64,000 bases of DNA from Kalmusia sp. IMI 367209 (Eukaryota; Ascomycota; Dothideomycetes; Pleosporales; Didymosphaeriaceae): assembly GCA_027946365.1 (NCBI GenBank), contig JAPEUQ010000002.1, positions 744,001-808,000 on the forward strand. Reading direction: 5' to 3'. The notes below the pieces were generated by a model that saw only the letters and a list, made by a program, of their open reading frames with translations, searched no databases and was not told where the DNA came from. A program made the position numbers and the translations under genes. This document shows positions 12,190-23,270 of this stretch, one piece after another (the stretch's first letter is position 1; the number at the start of each line of letters is the position of its first letter).

Positions 12190-13905
12190 TATCTTTTTGA
12201 TTAGCGCTGACGACTGCCCTCGCGGAAGCCATACTGTCCAGCTATCGCGAGCCTGCAAATTGCAATCCTAGACAGGCTCTTGCAGACCGCGGTTTCAACG
12301 TGAAGCAATTAGCAAATTGCTTCGACAGCACCTACAGTGTCTCCAGCCGAAATTGTACAGCAGCAGTAAGCCTTTACCCAGGTTCGTCTTAAGGAGACGA
12401 AACGCCCGAAAGAAATGCGAGGTCACCGTGAGACTAATTCGTGCCCAGTCCTCAATAACTCACAGCCTTTACTCTAATCAATCGATAGTTCCAAACACTT
12501 CAAAAAGAAAAAGGCATAGAGCTTGGGATATTGGTCAGCGATCCAAGGGGATTTGACTCCAGCTGTTGTATTTCAACCTGGCCGAGCCGAAGAGGCTAGC
12601 ACCGTGATCCTTGTGTCTCGATGGACGTAGTATAAATCCGTGGTGGGAAGTGGAGGAAACGCTTTCACGAAAGGCGCGTCCAATATTGACAATGGGATTA
12701 CAACCAATTTGAAGAACTTGAAGAACATTCAACCAAGCCAAGATATGAAGATTTTAGCTCTAGGCTCGTGCCTAGAATGGGGTGACGTGTATACGGAGCT
12801 GGCCAAACATGGAATCCTGGTCAATGGTGCGAGAGTCTCTGATGTTGGCGTTGGTGGATTCACAGCCGGGTTAAGTCTCAGCCACAAATTGCTGTACAAA
12901 GTGTCAAGCTCTAAACATTTATCCTAAGTGGTATTTCTTACTTCGTCAACAGATATGGCTGGGGTTGGGACAATGTTGCCAACTATGAAGTGGTCACAGC
13001 ATCTGGGCAGAAACTCTAAGGAAAATGCACTTCCTATCCAGATCTATACAAGGCCCTACGAGGTGGCGGTCCTAATATTGGAATCGTGACTCAGTTCGAC
13101 CTCGAGGCATCTCCGCAAAGAGACATCTTCTCTGGTAGCCTCATTTACTCCTACGAAGAGCGTGTCAAGGTCATCCCATCTTTCTCCAACTTCGCATACA
13201 GTACCGACACCAATGGTAGACACATGGATGTTCGTTCTGAACATGGGCGGCTAGAAAGTGTTGAGTGTGCTGAACATGCACTCCGATCCTATTATCGATT
13301 CTCTTGTATTCAAGGGAAAAGGAAATGCGCTCGATTCCACATGTCAGCAGCGATACCCCAGCCCGCGTCCTCATCAATATGACTGATCAAAATGCCAGCC
13401 AAGGACCTACAGGATCTCGAGACATATTCTAGACCCATACTTTTAGAATGGACGACGATTTCATAGCTTGGTTCATGGACAAGTTCTGCGCTGAGAAAGA
13501 CTCGATACAAGGAACGTACGAGGGTTTGAACGCACTGCCCCTGATCCAATTTCTGACGCGCACGAATCCGCTGGGCTCGGAACGGAGGCAACTCATCACC
13601 ACTCAGAGCCGAAGGTGGTCCCTACATCAACATCATCTTTGTCTTGATGTGGAGAATGAGGCGGATGACGATTTCTAAGTTTCTACATTTGCAAGGGTGA
13701 TTAAATAAGGTAAAAGAGGAGGGTACTAGGAAAGGTGTATTCGAAGAGTACATCTATATGAACTACGGGAGCGAATATCAAGACGTGTTGAAGAGTTACG
13801 GGTGTGAAAATGAGGCAGCCTTGAAGAGAGTAACAGAGAAGTATGATCCTAAAGGCTGTTCCAGAAGTTAAGGGCGGTGTTATTTACCTTTAATGGTCCT
13901 CCCTG
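12190..13905 (+). pseudogene. Berberine-bridge-type FAD-linked oxidase, heavily decayed
   Basis: This is a remnant of a secreted BBE-like oxidase (FAD_binding_4 plus BBE C-terminal domain), a common tailoring enzyme of fungal polyketide clusters. Recognisable pieces in order: a possible leader around 12200-12370; YWSAIQGDLTPAVVFQPG (about 12530-12585); a block beginning with the FAD-binding-type SGGNAFTKGASNIDNG (about 12645-12695) and continuing to VGVGGFTAG (12865); YGWGWDNVANYEVVT (about 12952-12998); RGGGPNIGIVTQFDL (about 13058-13102); and the BBE tail with YMNYGSEYQDVL and KRVTEKYDPKG (about 13755-13860). In-frame stops (for example after SRWT near 12628 and after GQKL near 13018) and several frame changes show it is dead. 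The N-terminal limit is uncertain. Confidence 0.85.
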
Positions 13906-14502
13906 AATAGAGGGTCCTGGGGCAGAGTCTTAGTTCGTCTTCAATGTCGAGCAAATCATCATATCCCTATCAATGATCACCAGATGAAGTGGTACTATGC
14001 GATCACCTCCGGAGCTTGCTGTATTGAGACGGTTCTGTTTGATATGAGGCGCTAATGGAGAAGCCCAAGGTTCGACTTATCACATGAAAGCCCTGCACAA
14101 CGCTAAGAAACATGTTGGCTAGGATGTTTGGCACGCAGGTAAGTTTAGCATTGGATATAGAGATCTTATTAGAAGAATAGAAAAAGGGAAACATCATGTT
14201 CTTCGTAATTGACGTGCGTCAATTTTCGTCCGAAGCTAAGGCTTGAGAGCCGAGGACCGGAGGTAAGGGTATTCCGCACACAACTTGATGTTGATTATTC
14301 GTACCTTTTTGTAGTTGCAGTGGCGAAGTGGTGCGGAGCTCGCTTCCTGACACTGGACGCTTATGCGGACAAAGGAGAATGTATATAGCTTGACACTTAT
14401 GAGCCCTTAGATCATGTTCATTAACACGTCTACTCCAAGCACCTGTCAGCGTTTGACATTTCTGTACCCTTACAAAAAATGCTCCCTAAATACGGTTCTT
14501 AG
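13906..14502. other. Intergenic; holds dispersed repeat copy 1
   Basis: Apart from the 94-bp repeat, no coding sequence was seen. The 5' end of the GFA-domain gene may reach into the last 120 bases. Confidence 0.4.
14148..14241. repeat. Dispersed repeat, copy 1
   Basis: This 94-bp segment aligns without gaps to 17326-17419. In the best 55 bp (from about 14185) I count 13 mismatches, nine of them transitions. The flanking part is weaker but still transition-biased. Its origin is unknown; it may be a fragment of an old mobile element. Confidence 0.6.
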
Positions 14503-15153
14503 ATAGAGAAGGCGGAAGATTCAGGAGGCACAGCTTCATCCCCATCCGTCCGTGACTCCGACAAATCGAAGCCTTATATCCCACTCGCCGGAGTTGCCAC
14601 TGATGGTTGGTCCAAAAATGACGAAGCGACAGCTACATGTTTTTGCGGCGCCGTTCAACTCGCTTTCGTGAGTGTCCCAATCAAAACACCGTCCCCCAGC
14701 TGCTTACTAAACCCTCTGGTACCTCATTTCTGCAAACTCACTAACACGTCCTAGCTAACAACTGCTCCTGGCCTGGTGGAATCATTTGTATGCGATTGCA
14801 CCGACTGCCGCAAACTCACCGCCTCAATTTTTACCTCCGCCTTTATTATAAATGACAAGTACCTCAAGCACCTCCGTGGTCAATCCAATCTCAATACCTT
14901 TGCACAAAGTTCTTCTATCGCCAGTCATTCCCTTATGACGAATTACTTCTGCAGAACCTGTGGGTCGCTGATGTACCGTGTTGCGGAAAGGTTTCCAGGG
15001 CATAGTCTTCTGAGGTTAGGCACTGTAGATGATTTTAATCTTGCGGAGACGAAGTTGAGACCGAGGATGGAAGCTTTCACCAAGGATCGGGTTAGTTGGT
15101 TTCCAGGCGTGCCCGGGGAGGAGGTGAAGAGGTACAACGCGAATCCGACTTGA
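14503..15153 (+). CDS. GFA/CENP-V domain protein (glutathione-dependent formaldehyde-activating-like)
   Basis: Proposed exons are 14503-14667 and 14755-15153, with an 87-nt phase-0 intron (GTGAGT to CCTAG). The translation carries the zinc-binding pattern of the GFA family: CFCGAV, then CDCTDCRK, then CRTCGS. These small proteins bind zinc and are annotated as carbon-sulphur lyase-like or formaldehyde-activating, but most fungal members have no proven substrate. The C-terminal part (FPGVPGEEVKRY) is typical. The start is unclear. An ATG at 14479 is in frame but followed by a TAG at 14500-14502. Either this TAG is the acceptor of an upstream intron (as assumed here) or it is a nonsense mutation and the gene is dead. 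The upstream exon was not resolved. Confidence 0.72.
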
Positions 15154-15767
15154 TATCATAGTAAATAATCGTACCTCGCAAAGAGCCGCGCACCCTACTT
15201 TTCTGTGATAAGTCGGGAAATAACAGACGGTTGACGGTCCGTTATAACTCTAGTATGGCCGTCATTCTTGTAATTACTGTCATTCTTCCAGACCTTGACA
15301 CTGAGCAGCTACACAAAGCCGTTATTCTAGACTCTGCACTTAAAGGCTAGTTTAATGACAAATTGCGATATATCTAGACGGCGGCAGGGGACTAAATAAG
15401 GGTTGTTTCGTTGTCTGCATGATAAGCCATACGCAAGCTTTACACGGACGAGGAAATGAACGTAGATAACTGCGTTTATTTGTCATTCGACCGCAGTGAT
15501 GTCAAAATTTCTACATTCTTATTTGCACAATGCTAAGTTGGTCTTGGTTCCGGCGCCCCTATTCGATCCTATTTCCTGGTTCTCTTCCCGATTCAATGTG
15601 GCTGATTAATGCAAACGTAACTCAGCCATATTTTCGGTTTCATGTTGATGATAAGTCAAATTTTCACTGAAATCATTGAGAATAATCTCCGTGCTTTGGA
15701 AATTTTATTCAACAAACTTCTGGGATGACACTAGATCATCTTATACCACCCTCCAGACTTGATCACA
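15154..15767. other. Intergenic; no gene seen
   Basis: AT-rich sequence between the GFA-domain gene and the alcohol dehydrogenase pseudogene. Nothing was recognised. Confidence 0.45.
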
Positions 15768-16962
15768 ATGAGACAAATCATCAATTTCTCCAGCTCAGAA
15801 GCCAAGTTCAAGATGCTATACACCTCTGTCTCCAAACCTAGCGCCAAGCAAGTTCTTATCAAGATCATAGTTTTTGGGTTCAGCCCCAAGGACTGGAAAG
15901 TGCCCGAATTTGCGGCTACTTATAGTGGCCCCGATAATGATATGCTAATGGCGACGTCAAAGGCTGATGTAAACCGAGGCGACGATGTTGCGGGAATAGT
16001 TAAGAAAGCCGGCGAGGGTGTAATTGAATTCAAAGTACGTCGCCTATGACATTGGGATAAAATGAAGGGATGGTAATGTGAGAAAAGAAGGGAGACCGCG
16101 TCGCAGCTTTCTACGAGAAAGGAGCTCCTGGAGGTTCGTACGCAGAGTATGCACTGGCGTGGGATCGGACTACTTTTCACGTTCCTTCCTCGAAATCCTT
16201 TGTGGGTACGCTGTTCCTTACTCATAGCTTTTGACATTAGTGAGATCACAACTGTTGCCTCGCTATCGCAAAAGCTGCAACGATTCCTCCCGCGGCCATC
16301 ACCGCTACTATAGCTGTAATTCGCAATCTCAAACTCCCTACACCCCAGAATCCCGCGACCATATTTACGTCCTTCGTAGTGTATAGTGATATTCAAGCTG
16401 ACAGCTCGTTTGCGTCAAACCCGCATGCAATAGCAACATCCATCCAATCATCGCAGTTGCAGGAAAGGGCACTCACTACGTCGAAACGCTTCTCAATCGT
16501 ACAAAGGCGACAGAGTCATTGACTACCGCATTGGTGCTGACGAAACAATAAGCCAGATTCGCCCACATCTTCAGGCCGGGAACTTCGGTGAAGTGCAACA
16601 CGGACTTGATCCTAGCATTGGACTTCCGAGTCAAAAGGTGTTGACGGAGGTTGTCGGGCCTGATGGAGCAATCAACCTTGTCCTGCCGAGCGAGTTTGAT
16701 GTTGGATCTGTGACCAAGACTACCACTTCTGTCGGCATCATTCACAATCAGGAAGTAAGGGCTCATAGTGCTGATGGTAGCGACCTGGGTTTTGTGACTT
16801 GTCATTAGTTCACGAAGGCGTGGTAGGAGGGAACATTTTAGGTACATCCGTTTGAAGTAAGGCGTGGAGCAAGCGCTGAAAGACCTGAAGAATGGGAAAC
16901 ATAGTGCTGTGAAGTATGTTTTCCGAACTGCGAACACTCCCGGTCACTTCAATATGGCTTAG
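15768..16962 (+). pseudogene. Zinc-type alcohol dehydrogenase / enoyl reductase (MDR family), frameshifted
   Basis: From the ATG at 15768 the first exon reads as the GroES-like domain of a medium-chain dehydrogenase/reductase of the fungal quinone-oxidoreductase/trans-enoyl-reductase type: QVLIKI, SPKDWKVPEF, GDDVAGIVKK. An intron (about 16036-16091) leads to KGDRVAAFYEKGAPGGSYAEYAL. After about 16200 the match moves between frames: AATIP with LKLPTPQNPAT (about 16275-16370), an AGKGTHYVETLLNRTKGD-like block (about 16458-16512), then VGPDGAINLVLPSEFDVGS (about 16650-16710), and finally ALKDLKNGKHSAVKYVFRT in another frame, ending in TAG at 16960-16962. Several indels and in-frame stops mark it as a pseudogene. 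A stand-alone ER would be plausible near an HR-PKS, but this PKS has its own ER. Confidence 0.82.
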
Positions 16963-17832
16963 GTCGGATACTAGGACCGTTGAGTTGGGGATAAGGGGAA
17001 TATCTTGGAATGTACAGGCAATATGTCGCGGAGGTGTGAACTGTACGTCTTTTATGATAAAATTAGAGTTAACATCGAACCAGAGATTTTGCGGCAGTCA
17101 GTGCAATTGCGTACGTAAGAGTCAAGGAAGCCCAAACCATCGTTGGCTGGGATGTATCAGCATGACCGGGAGGTAGGGGGTTGGACGTGGCTGAGGGTTT
17201 TCAAAGTGATATAAAATGAAAAGACCGTATTATAGCGACAATTCTTGATCAGTATGATTATGTGTAGAGATCCATAGATTGTAAGCTTGTACCACTGGAG
17301 AGATACCACTGTTTGTCAGTCGACCGATGTGGAACTAGTGCGCTTCTCATGGAGGGAGTGGGAGGGGAACGTTGTGTTCTTCGTTATTTATGTCCATCAA
17401 GTTTTGTCCGGAGCTAGGGAAAGCGAACCCTTGCTAATGACTACTCAATTTTACCTGTAGAGAGTATCCAATCAAAATGCGTGTGTGCGTGTGCATATTC
17501 TAGCTTGAGATGGCAAGCGGATGATGGACCCCGCTATCATGCTATTGTACACTCCGCTAATCGAGCGAGCCCCAACCGCATGAAAGCACCGATAGCCGAG
17601 GATCGAGCGTTTATTCTCTTCGTCCCAGTGCGGATCGATGTTTGCGGATTTCGCCTTAGCGCCTAAGCTAATATCAAGATGCAAAAAGTGACTAATCAAC
17701 GGTTTTGCACAGTATCAAGAGGACGCATTTCGTTCGACATTTTGTACAAAAGGAGCGCACGAACCCTTTAGACGAGTTCATTTTGTAAGGCGCAAATTCT
17801 TATCTTTCTTTTTTGAAAATCTCTACCCTATC
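16963..17832. other. Intergenic; holds dispersed repeat copy 2
   Basis: No gene seen. The last 100 bases are AT-rich with a pyrimidine tract directly before the ATG at 17833 and probably form the promoter and leader of the NmrA-like gene. Confidence 0.45.
17326..17419. repeat. Dispersed repeat, copy 2
   Basis: Ungapped partner of 14148-14241. The strongest shared stretch runs from GGGGAAC to GTCCGGAGCTAGGG. Confidence 0.6.
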
Positions 17833-18777
17833 ATGGCACCTACCATCCTCATTGTCGGTGCGACTGGCAACACCGGCCGAGAAACTGTTCGAACACTCTC
17901 GAAGTTCCTCGAAACCAATCAGATTTTTTCTGGCTATCGCCTCCTCGCTCAGACACGCTCGTTGAATAGCTTAGCAGCACAGCAGCTTGCCAAATTGCCT
18001 CATGTGGACGTAGAGGAGTACCATTGGCCTGAGATCACCGCCGATTGGCTTCGCGAACGAGAGGTAGTCAGAGCGTTTATTGCGTCACACAACCAACCAA
18101 ATCAGTTCGCTGAGGAATCAACATTTCATCTTGCAGCCCTGAGAGCAGGTGTCAAATATGTTGTGAGGATCTCGACGACAGCTGCAAACGTTCACCCGGA
18201 TTGTAAAGCTTACTATCCACGTACGCATTGGGCAATCGAGTCTATGCTAAGTTCGCCGGAATTCAACAGTTTGCAGTGGACTTCACTGCAGCCCAACATC
18301 TTTTCTCACTTTTACCTTTCCACCGCCGCGGAATGGATCAAGGAGTATCGCAAGACAGGAAAACAAGACCTGCTTCGATTAATTGCGTCGGCAGATGGGC
18401 CTGTTGGCATTATCGACCCTGATGATGTTGGCATCGTTGCAGCTCACCTCTTGCTCCAAGAAGACACTACTGTGCATAACAATGCCAGATACGTTCTTAA
18501 CGGGCCGGAGGATATTACTGGGAACCAGATCGTAAAGATGGTTGAGAGGCACATTGGCACCAAAGTTGAGAGCATTAGTTTCAAGGATACGTCATTCATC
18601 GACCAGATGGCTGCTGCAACCCAGGAATCAAAAAGCGTGATTTTGTCAATCAAACACGCCCCAGAGACAGCGTGGGAGGGAAAGTGTACGGCTTCCACAA
18701 CTAGCAAGGAAATACTTGACCTTGCTGCGCCGAAGCGAACACCTGCTGATGTATGGAAAACATTGCTAGAGGAATAG
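17833..18777 (+). CDS. NmrA-like NAD(P)-binding protein
   Basis: An intact intronless frame of 314 aa. The N-terminus has a beta strand and the dinucleotide-binding loop VGATGNTG (residues 8-15), typical of NmrA/atypical short-chain dehydrogenases. The middle YVVRISTTAANV and PRTHWAIESML resemble the positions where this family has its altered active site. The catalytic Tyr-x-x-x-Lys of classical SDRs is not present, which suits a redox sensor or a specialised reductase. The C-terminal half has YVLNGPEDITGNQIVKMVE, a typical NmrA-family motif. A pyrimidine-rich leader precedes the start. It is intact although its neighbours are decayed, so it may serve a role outside the cluster. The substrate is unknown. 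Confidence 0.88.
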   Translation: MAPTILIVGATGNTGRETVRTLSKFLETNQIFSGYRLLAQTRSLNSLAAQQLAKLPHVDVEEYHWPEITADWLREREVVRAFIASHNQPNQFAEESTFHLAALRAGVKYVVRISTTAANVHPDCKAYYPRTHWAIESMLSSPEFNSLQWTSLQPNIFSHFYLSTAAEWIKEYRKTGKQDLLRLIASADGPVGIIDPDDVGIVAAHLLLQEDTTVHNNARYVLNGPEDITGNQIVKMVERHIGTKVESISFKDTSFIDQMAAATQESKSVILSIKHAPETAWEGKCTASTTSKEILDLAAPKRTPADVWKTLLEE

Positions 18778-19286
18778 AGAGCAACAATAGACAAGTACAT
18801 ACTCGAAGGATCTCATTATATAGCTACTCTATTATGCTCACAATGTACCGTATCTCTGAGAATGTGTTGTGTGATTTCATGTCATGGGATAGACCCGAAG
18901 CCATACAAGGTGCGTCCGGAAGACCAGTGATGCCAAAGAAAGGAGTTGATTCGGTGAGGAACTACGGAAGAGCTCTGCCATCTGGAGTGTGACTAGAGCC
19001 GAGCGGGTGAAGTTAGTAACGACAGTGTAGTCATTCGATGCCAAACTAGCACCTCACACTAGATCGACTTTCACTTTCATAGAGTTATTGAGAACCCAAA
19101 ATTCTATCGACCCAAGTTCGCAAGACAAAGGCTCGTGTTATGTTTGCAAGCCTTTTCTACTGAGAAGCGAATTGTCGACTAATATCATCGCGCAGATGTG
19201 CAGGTGCGTGCATCCAAGGACTATCAGGTCCGAAAGCTTTCCGGAGTCAGAAATTCTCAAGTTAACAGCCATCCCTCCGTCCAGTC
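18778..19286. other. Intergenic; no gene seen
   Basis: Spacer between the NmrA-like gene and the lipocalin-like pseudogene. No features were recognised. Confidence 0.45.
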
Positions 19287-19789
19287 ATGGCGCTCGCTCT
19301 GCTCAGCTCTATACTCACCCAGCTCATCGGTGCATGGGAGCTCGTGGACCACTGTGCTTACCTCGCCACAATGAGATCGCAGAAGTACCCCATGTGCACC
19401 GACCTCAAGGCGATGATAATGTACACACACGCCGGACGGCTACGTGTCCGGCCATTTCTATCTGTCAAGTTCGCTCGAGTTTAGCATAGACACCACTCGG
19501 CCGTCAGCTGGAAACAACTACATGGTATACACCAGGCCGTTTTCCCCTCGATGAGAGCGTCGATCAGGATAAAGTGATTGTGAAACATCATGTTAGCGTC
19601 ACCAACGTGCCGCATCTAGCTGGAAAGATTCAGAGGCGGATCGTATGGTTTGAGGATCAAAGCGATGGAAGGCATTTGAGTCTGGAGCTTGAAAAGCCAA
19701 TGGAAGTCTTTGGTGAATTCAGGATTATCAGAGTAGAGTGGCGGAAATTGCCTGACCATCTGACAGTGGAACCAACACAGAAGACGTAG
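19287..19789 (+). pseudogene. Lipocalin-like domain protein, frameshifted
   Basis: Three consecutive reading frames together read as a small fungal lipocalin-like protein of about 160 aa. Frame 1 gives LIGAWELVDHCAYLA and SQKYPMCTDLKAMIMYT (19320-19430). Frame 2 gives PDGYVSG and TRPSAGNNYMVYT (19433-19545). Frame 3 gives DQDKVIVKHHVSVTNVPHLAG and the end VEWRKLPDHL (19565-19789). The first break coincides with an extra ACAC in an AC run at about 19421-19430, a likely replication slip. The second lies near 19545-19552. Proteins of this type occur in fungal metabolite clusters but their roles are mostly unknown. Confidence 0.8.
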
Positions 19790-20725
19790 TATTCAAAAGT
19801 AAACAGATGGTACTTGCGGCTGCTTGACTTCTGATTAGCTAAAGCTATGCTTGAAAAGGGATCAAAGCAATAAGATGATATGAGAGAATAATGCTCCAGT
19901 TTGTAACAGGTGGAATACAAGATGAAAATGAATCATTGAGTGGAAGAGTGCATAGTTCAGCCAACGGAAATATCACAAACCCAGTTTGATGTATGTAGAA
20001 CGTTTCCTGGAGTCGCACTATTTGTATTACCACCGCGGGCCGGCAGGTGATCAGTAAGCTAGGGTCACACTAAGAGCTTTTAATCACTCCCATTTGTGAC
20101 ATAGAGGCAATAGCTGGTCACATAGACTTTAAGTCTCCATCATGAGGGGTGATGAACGTGTCGTTCTCCAGTAATTTTAAAGATATATGTCTTCGACTTT
20201 CATGCTATATGTGCATTGGTTAGATGGATCACGGCAGCAATAGAAAACTCAAAGCTATTAGTCTCATAAATCAAAAAATGGTTCACGAGATGTTCCACGT
20301 TAGCTTTTTCACACTGCACGCTTGATGATGGATCGAACATTAGACGGAAACGCACATGGCAGGATATCAAATGCGGGAGTTTGTCTCTTGAAAAGCAGAT
20401 ATAGATTTCACAACTGATTTTGACTAGAGACAACCAATAGTCGGACACAAAGCGGGTGATATAGCATCAGTGATGCGGGAGGACGAGAAGTTTAAGAGAC
20501 CCGTACTTTTTTTTTGATTTTACGTTTTTTTAACAGACGCTAACCGCTGCTCTTACTTTCACATGCACAATGCATTTGATAAACTGTGACATTTCCATAG
20601 ATAACCCAGGCGATATAACACTACCAACCAAAGGACCCAAGGGGACGTCATCCATGCATTACTAATTTCCAGATGAGACCGGACAGTGATACATACATCT
20701 CAAACACAACACTACGTGAGACACA
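19790..20725. other. Intergenic between convergent genes; no gene seen
   Basis: AT-rich sequence with a T run at 20507-20516. No coding similarity was recognised. Confidence 0.45.
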
Positions 20726-21831
20726 TCATTGTCCCAACTTCCCCCTCACAACCCATTTAATCACCTCTGCAATCGCCTCTCCTTTTAACCCCAGTACCTC
20801 ATTATCCGTATGCGTGAAAACTTGCAGGCCTCCAAAGAACGGTGTAGCCAGCGTCCCCACATACTCCTTCAACCCATATACTCCCTCGCGCATCCTTTCG
20901 GCGGCCTCCTCCCTTTTTTCAGCAATGGAGTAGCTCCCACTTTTCCACTTTATGCCGCTCTCGGCTTTAATAATCTGGAGAATTTGTGCCTGTGTGAGGA
21001 CACCGTCAGAGATGTGGTAGAAGCGATTGCTGATGAGGTGAGGGTAAGTGAAGAGCGTTGTCAAAGCTGTAGCAAGGGACACGAGGGAGGTCGCGGGGAA
21101 GGGGTTTATGCCGTTATCGGGGAGGATCGCGGTATGGGTGGTAAAGTTGAAGTTGAAGAGGGCATTGTGGAAACCTAATCTTCTCATTAGTCTAAATCTG
21201 AGGCATACATCTCGACGTTCAAAAAGGTAATCTTTTCGCAACTTCAACGATGACAGCGGATAGAACTTACAAACTTCCGGTAACACACCCGGATATATGA
21301 TTGCGAATTTGATCTCCCCCTCTGCCGCCCGACATAACGTGTAGTTATGGCTCACCCTCTTCGGCGCTAACACGTAGTTCGTTGGCAATGTCGGTCCATA
21401 TCGCTCACTGGTCGATCCCATGATACCCGCAGTATCTAGCGCCCACTCCGAAGGAATAAAATACTTTACGCCGGCATCTATCGCGGCATCTATGAGCGTG
21501 ATGTGCTTCTTGTCGAACTTGTTGCCTGGCGCGAAGGAGGAAAAGACGATAACGGCATCTTGGCCACGGAGGTGAGGGATGAGCGAAGACCGGTCAGAGT
21601 AGTCGACCTGATGAATGGAAGAAAGGCCATTTGGAAGACTGGCATAGGTCGAGGGGTTGTTGCGGACGAGAAGTTTGATAGAGAAGAGGTTTTTTGCGAG
21701 GAGAGCATGGAGAGTTGGGAGGCCAACTTTGCCAGTCTAGTATCGGATTAAGTGAATGTAAAATGTAAAATGTAAATTGGGTAAAAAAGGGGACCTACAC
21801 CGACCCAGACGATGTTCTTTAGCGGAGCCAT
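20726..21831 (-). CDS. NmrA/isoflavone-reductase-like oxidoreductase
   Basis: Proposed join on the minus strand: 21831-21799, 21736-21271 and 21174-20726, giving 315 aa with consistent phases. Introns are 62 nt (GTAGGT to CTAG) and 96 nt (GTAAGT to ATTAG, with a GACTAAT branch site). The start MAPLKNIVWVGTGKVGLPTL gives a Rossmann loop (GTGKVG). VKYFIPSEWALDTAG is the hallmark of the NmrA/PCBER group, where the Ser-Glu-Trp/Phe motif follows a beta strand. The C-terminal half has NGINPFPATSLVSLATAL and the tail KGEAIAEVIKWV, both usual for fungal isoflavone-reductase-like proteins. These are NADPH-dependent reductases or NADP sensors. It is the last gene of the left accessory region and looks functional. 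Confidence 0.88.
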
Positions 21832-23270
21832 TGTCATAGAAGATTTTCAGAAGCAAAGCCTTAGGAAAATGAGTTGAGATATAGTGTGTGAAGGGAACAT
21901 CAATGACAAAATACTAGAAGTAGTCGATTTATATGTGTATTCTGGTAGATGGAATAGTATCATTTTCCATCGTTGCCGCATCGGGCAGTCCTTGCGAGTA
22001 AGTGATCTGTCCAAACTGGCGTTCAGTAATCGACCTATGTAAGTATGACCGCCGCCTTAGCGGCCCTATCACTGTGAGTGACAACGAGATCCCCACTCAT
22101 GATAGGTGACAGAAAATCGATGAGATTTTAAAAGAAGCCACGTTGACTAATCGTGCAGGGGCTATATCCTACTTCAAGCTTATAATGGTATTATTAGCGA
22201 TGAACATTACCACACCGCCAAAACGAACGATGATGCTGGTGAATTCTCATAGCAAAAATTTAATGGGCTGTGAGTGAAAGTAAGTATTGAAGGCGATTTT
22301 CTGCCCAGTATTTGACCACGCACGATCAAAATGCTGACGAAGTCGGTATGTGTCGAATGGAGGGCATCAGCCCAAAGGCCTCAATACGGAGATTCAATCG
22401 CTTTTACACCAATGCCGGGAATATAAGCCAACATACTTGAATTTGTCTATCTATAGATAATGTAACTTCAACCGATTGTGTGTGGAGAGAGGTTCGAGCT
22501 GATTGGTTCTCTGTCCCTATACCATATGCTATCGCCTTTCTCTTCACTTGTATCCTCATAATCGATTTTGCCAACAACCAAGGGTTCCCAATATACCCAT
22601 GGTATGAGTAACCCATGATCTTTCGAAAGAAAGGAATGGACAAAGAGTAAGAGGGGTCTTAAAGATTTCCAGCCCACAAGCCATCAAGCGCGTTGTGCAC
22701 AATTGAATATGTCATGGAGTGCCAAATACAATCAAGTTTGACCCGAAGGAAAAAGATGCGAGTCTCCCAGCTTAATCATGCTTTCGCCGTATGATTATAC
22801 TAAGGATGAAACTTGTCTAGCCCGAATATGTAATTGCTCCAGTACATACCCAACTCTACGTTCACCCAATATTAATAATCGGGACTGGTGGACACTTTTC
22901 GAGACTAAAGTCGGCGTCCTGATTGAAAAGCTAGGGAAAAGCTAGGAAGGGCGTCAATTGTTAAAAGAGAATCAGATGCTGTGTTTAGAATTTTGCTCTT
23001 TGTATGCAACATCGCTGTTGCTGCGTTTGGCCAGCATAGAGGTGCGGTACACATACTCCTCCATAACCTAGTCCCCCCTCCGTTAGGAACACAACGCAAG
23101 CCTGGAATATATTCTAGCCACAAGCCTTACAAGCCCTTGTACAAATCTTCAGGTATGTAGTTCCGAATGCACATATTACACAACACGTATCTTCACATCT
23201 CCTTGAGCTACACCCTAGCGAGAGATTTTCACAGTTCCAGACACATATCGTACAAGGTCCCGCCCCTAAA
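21832..23270. other. Intergenic boundary between accessory and core regions
   Basis: This 1.4-kb gap separates the decayed left region from housekeeping genes. It is AT-rich, with a short repeated AAAATGTAAA-type motif just outside its left edge in the neighbouring intron. No gene was recognised. Confidence 0.45.
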
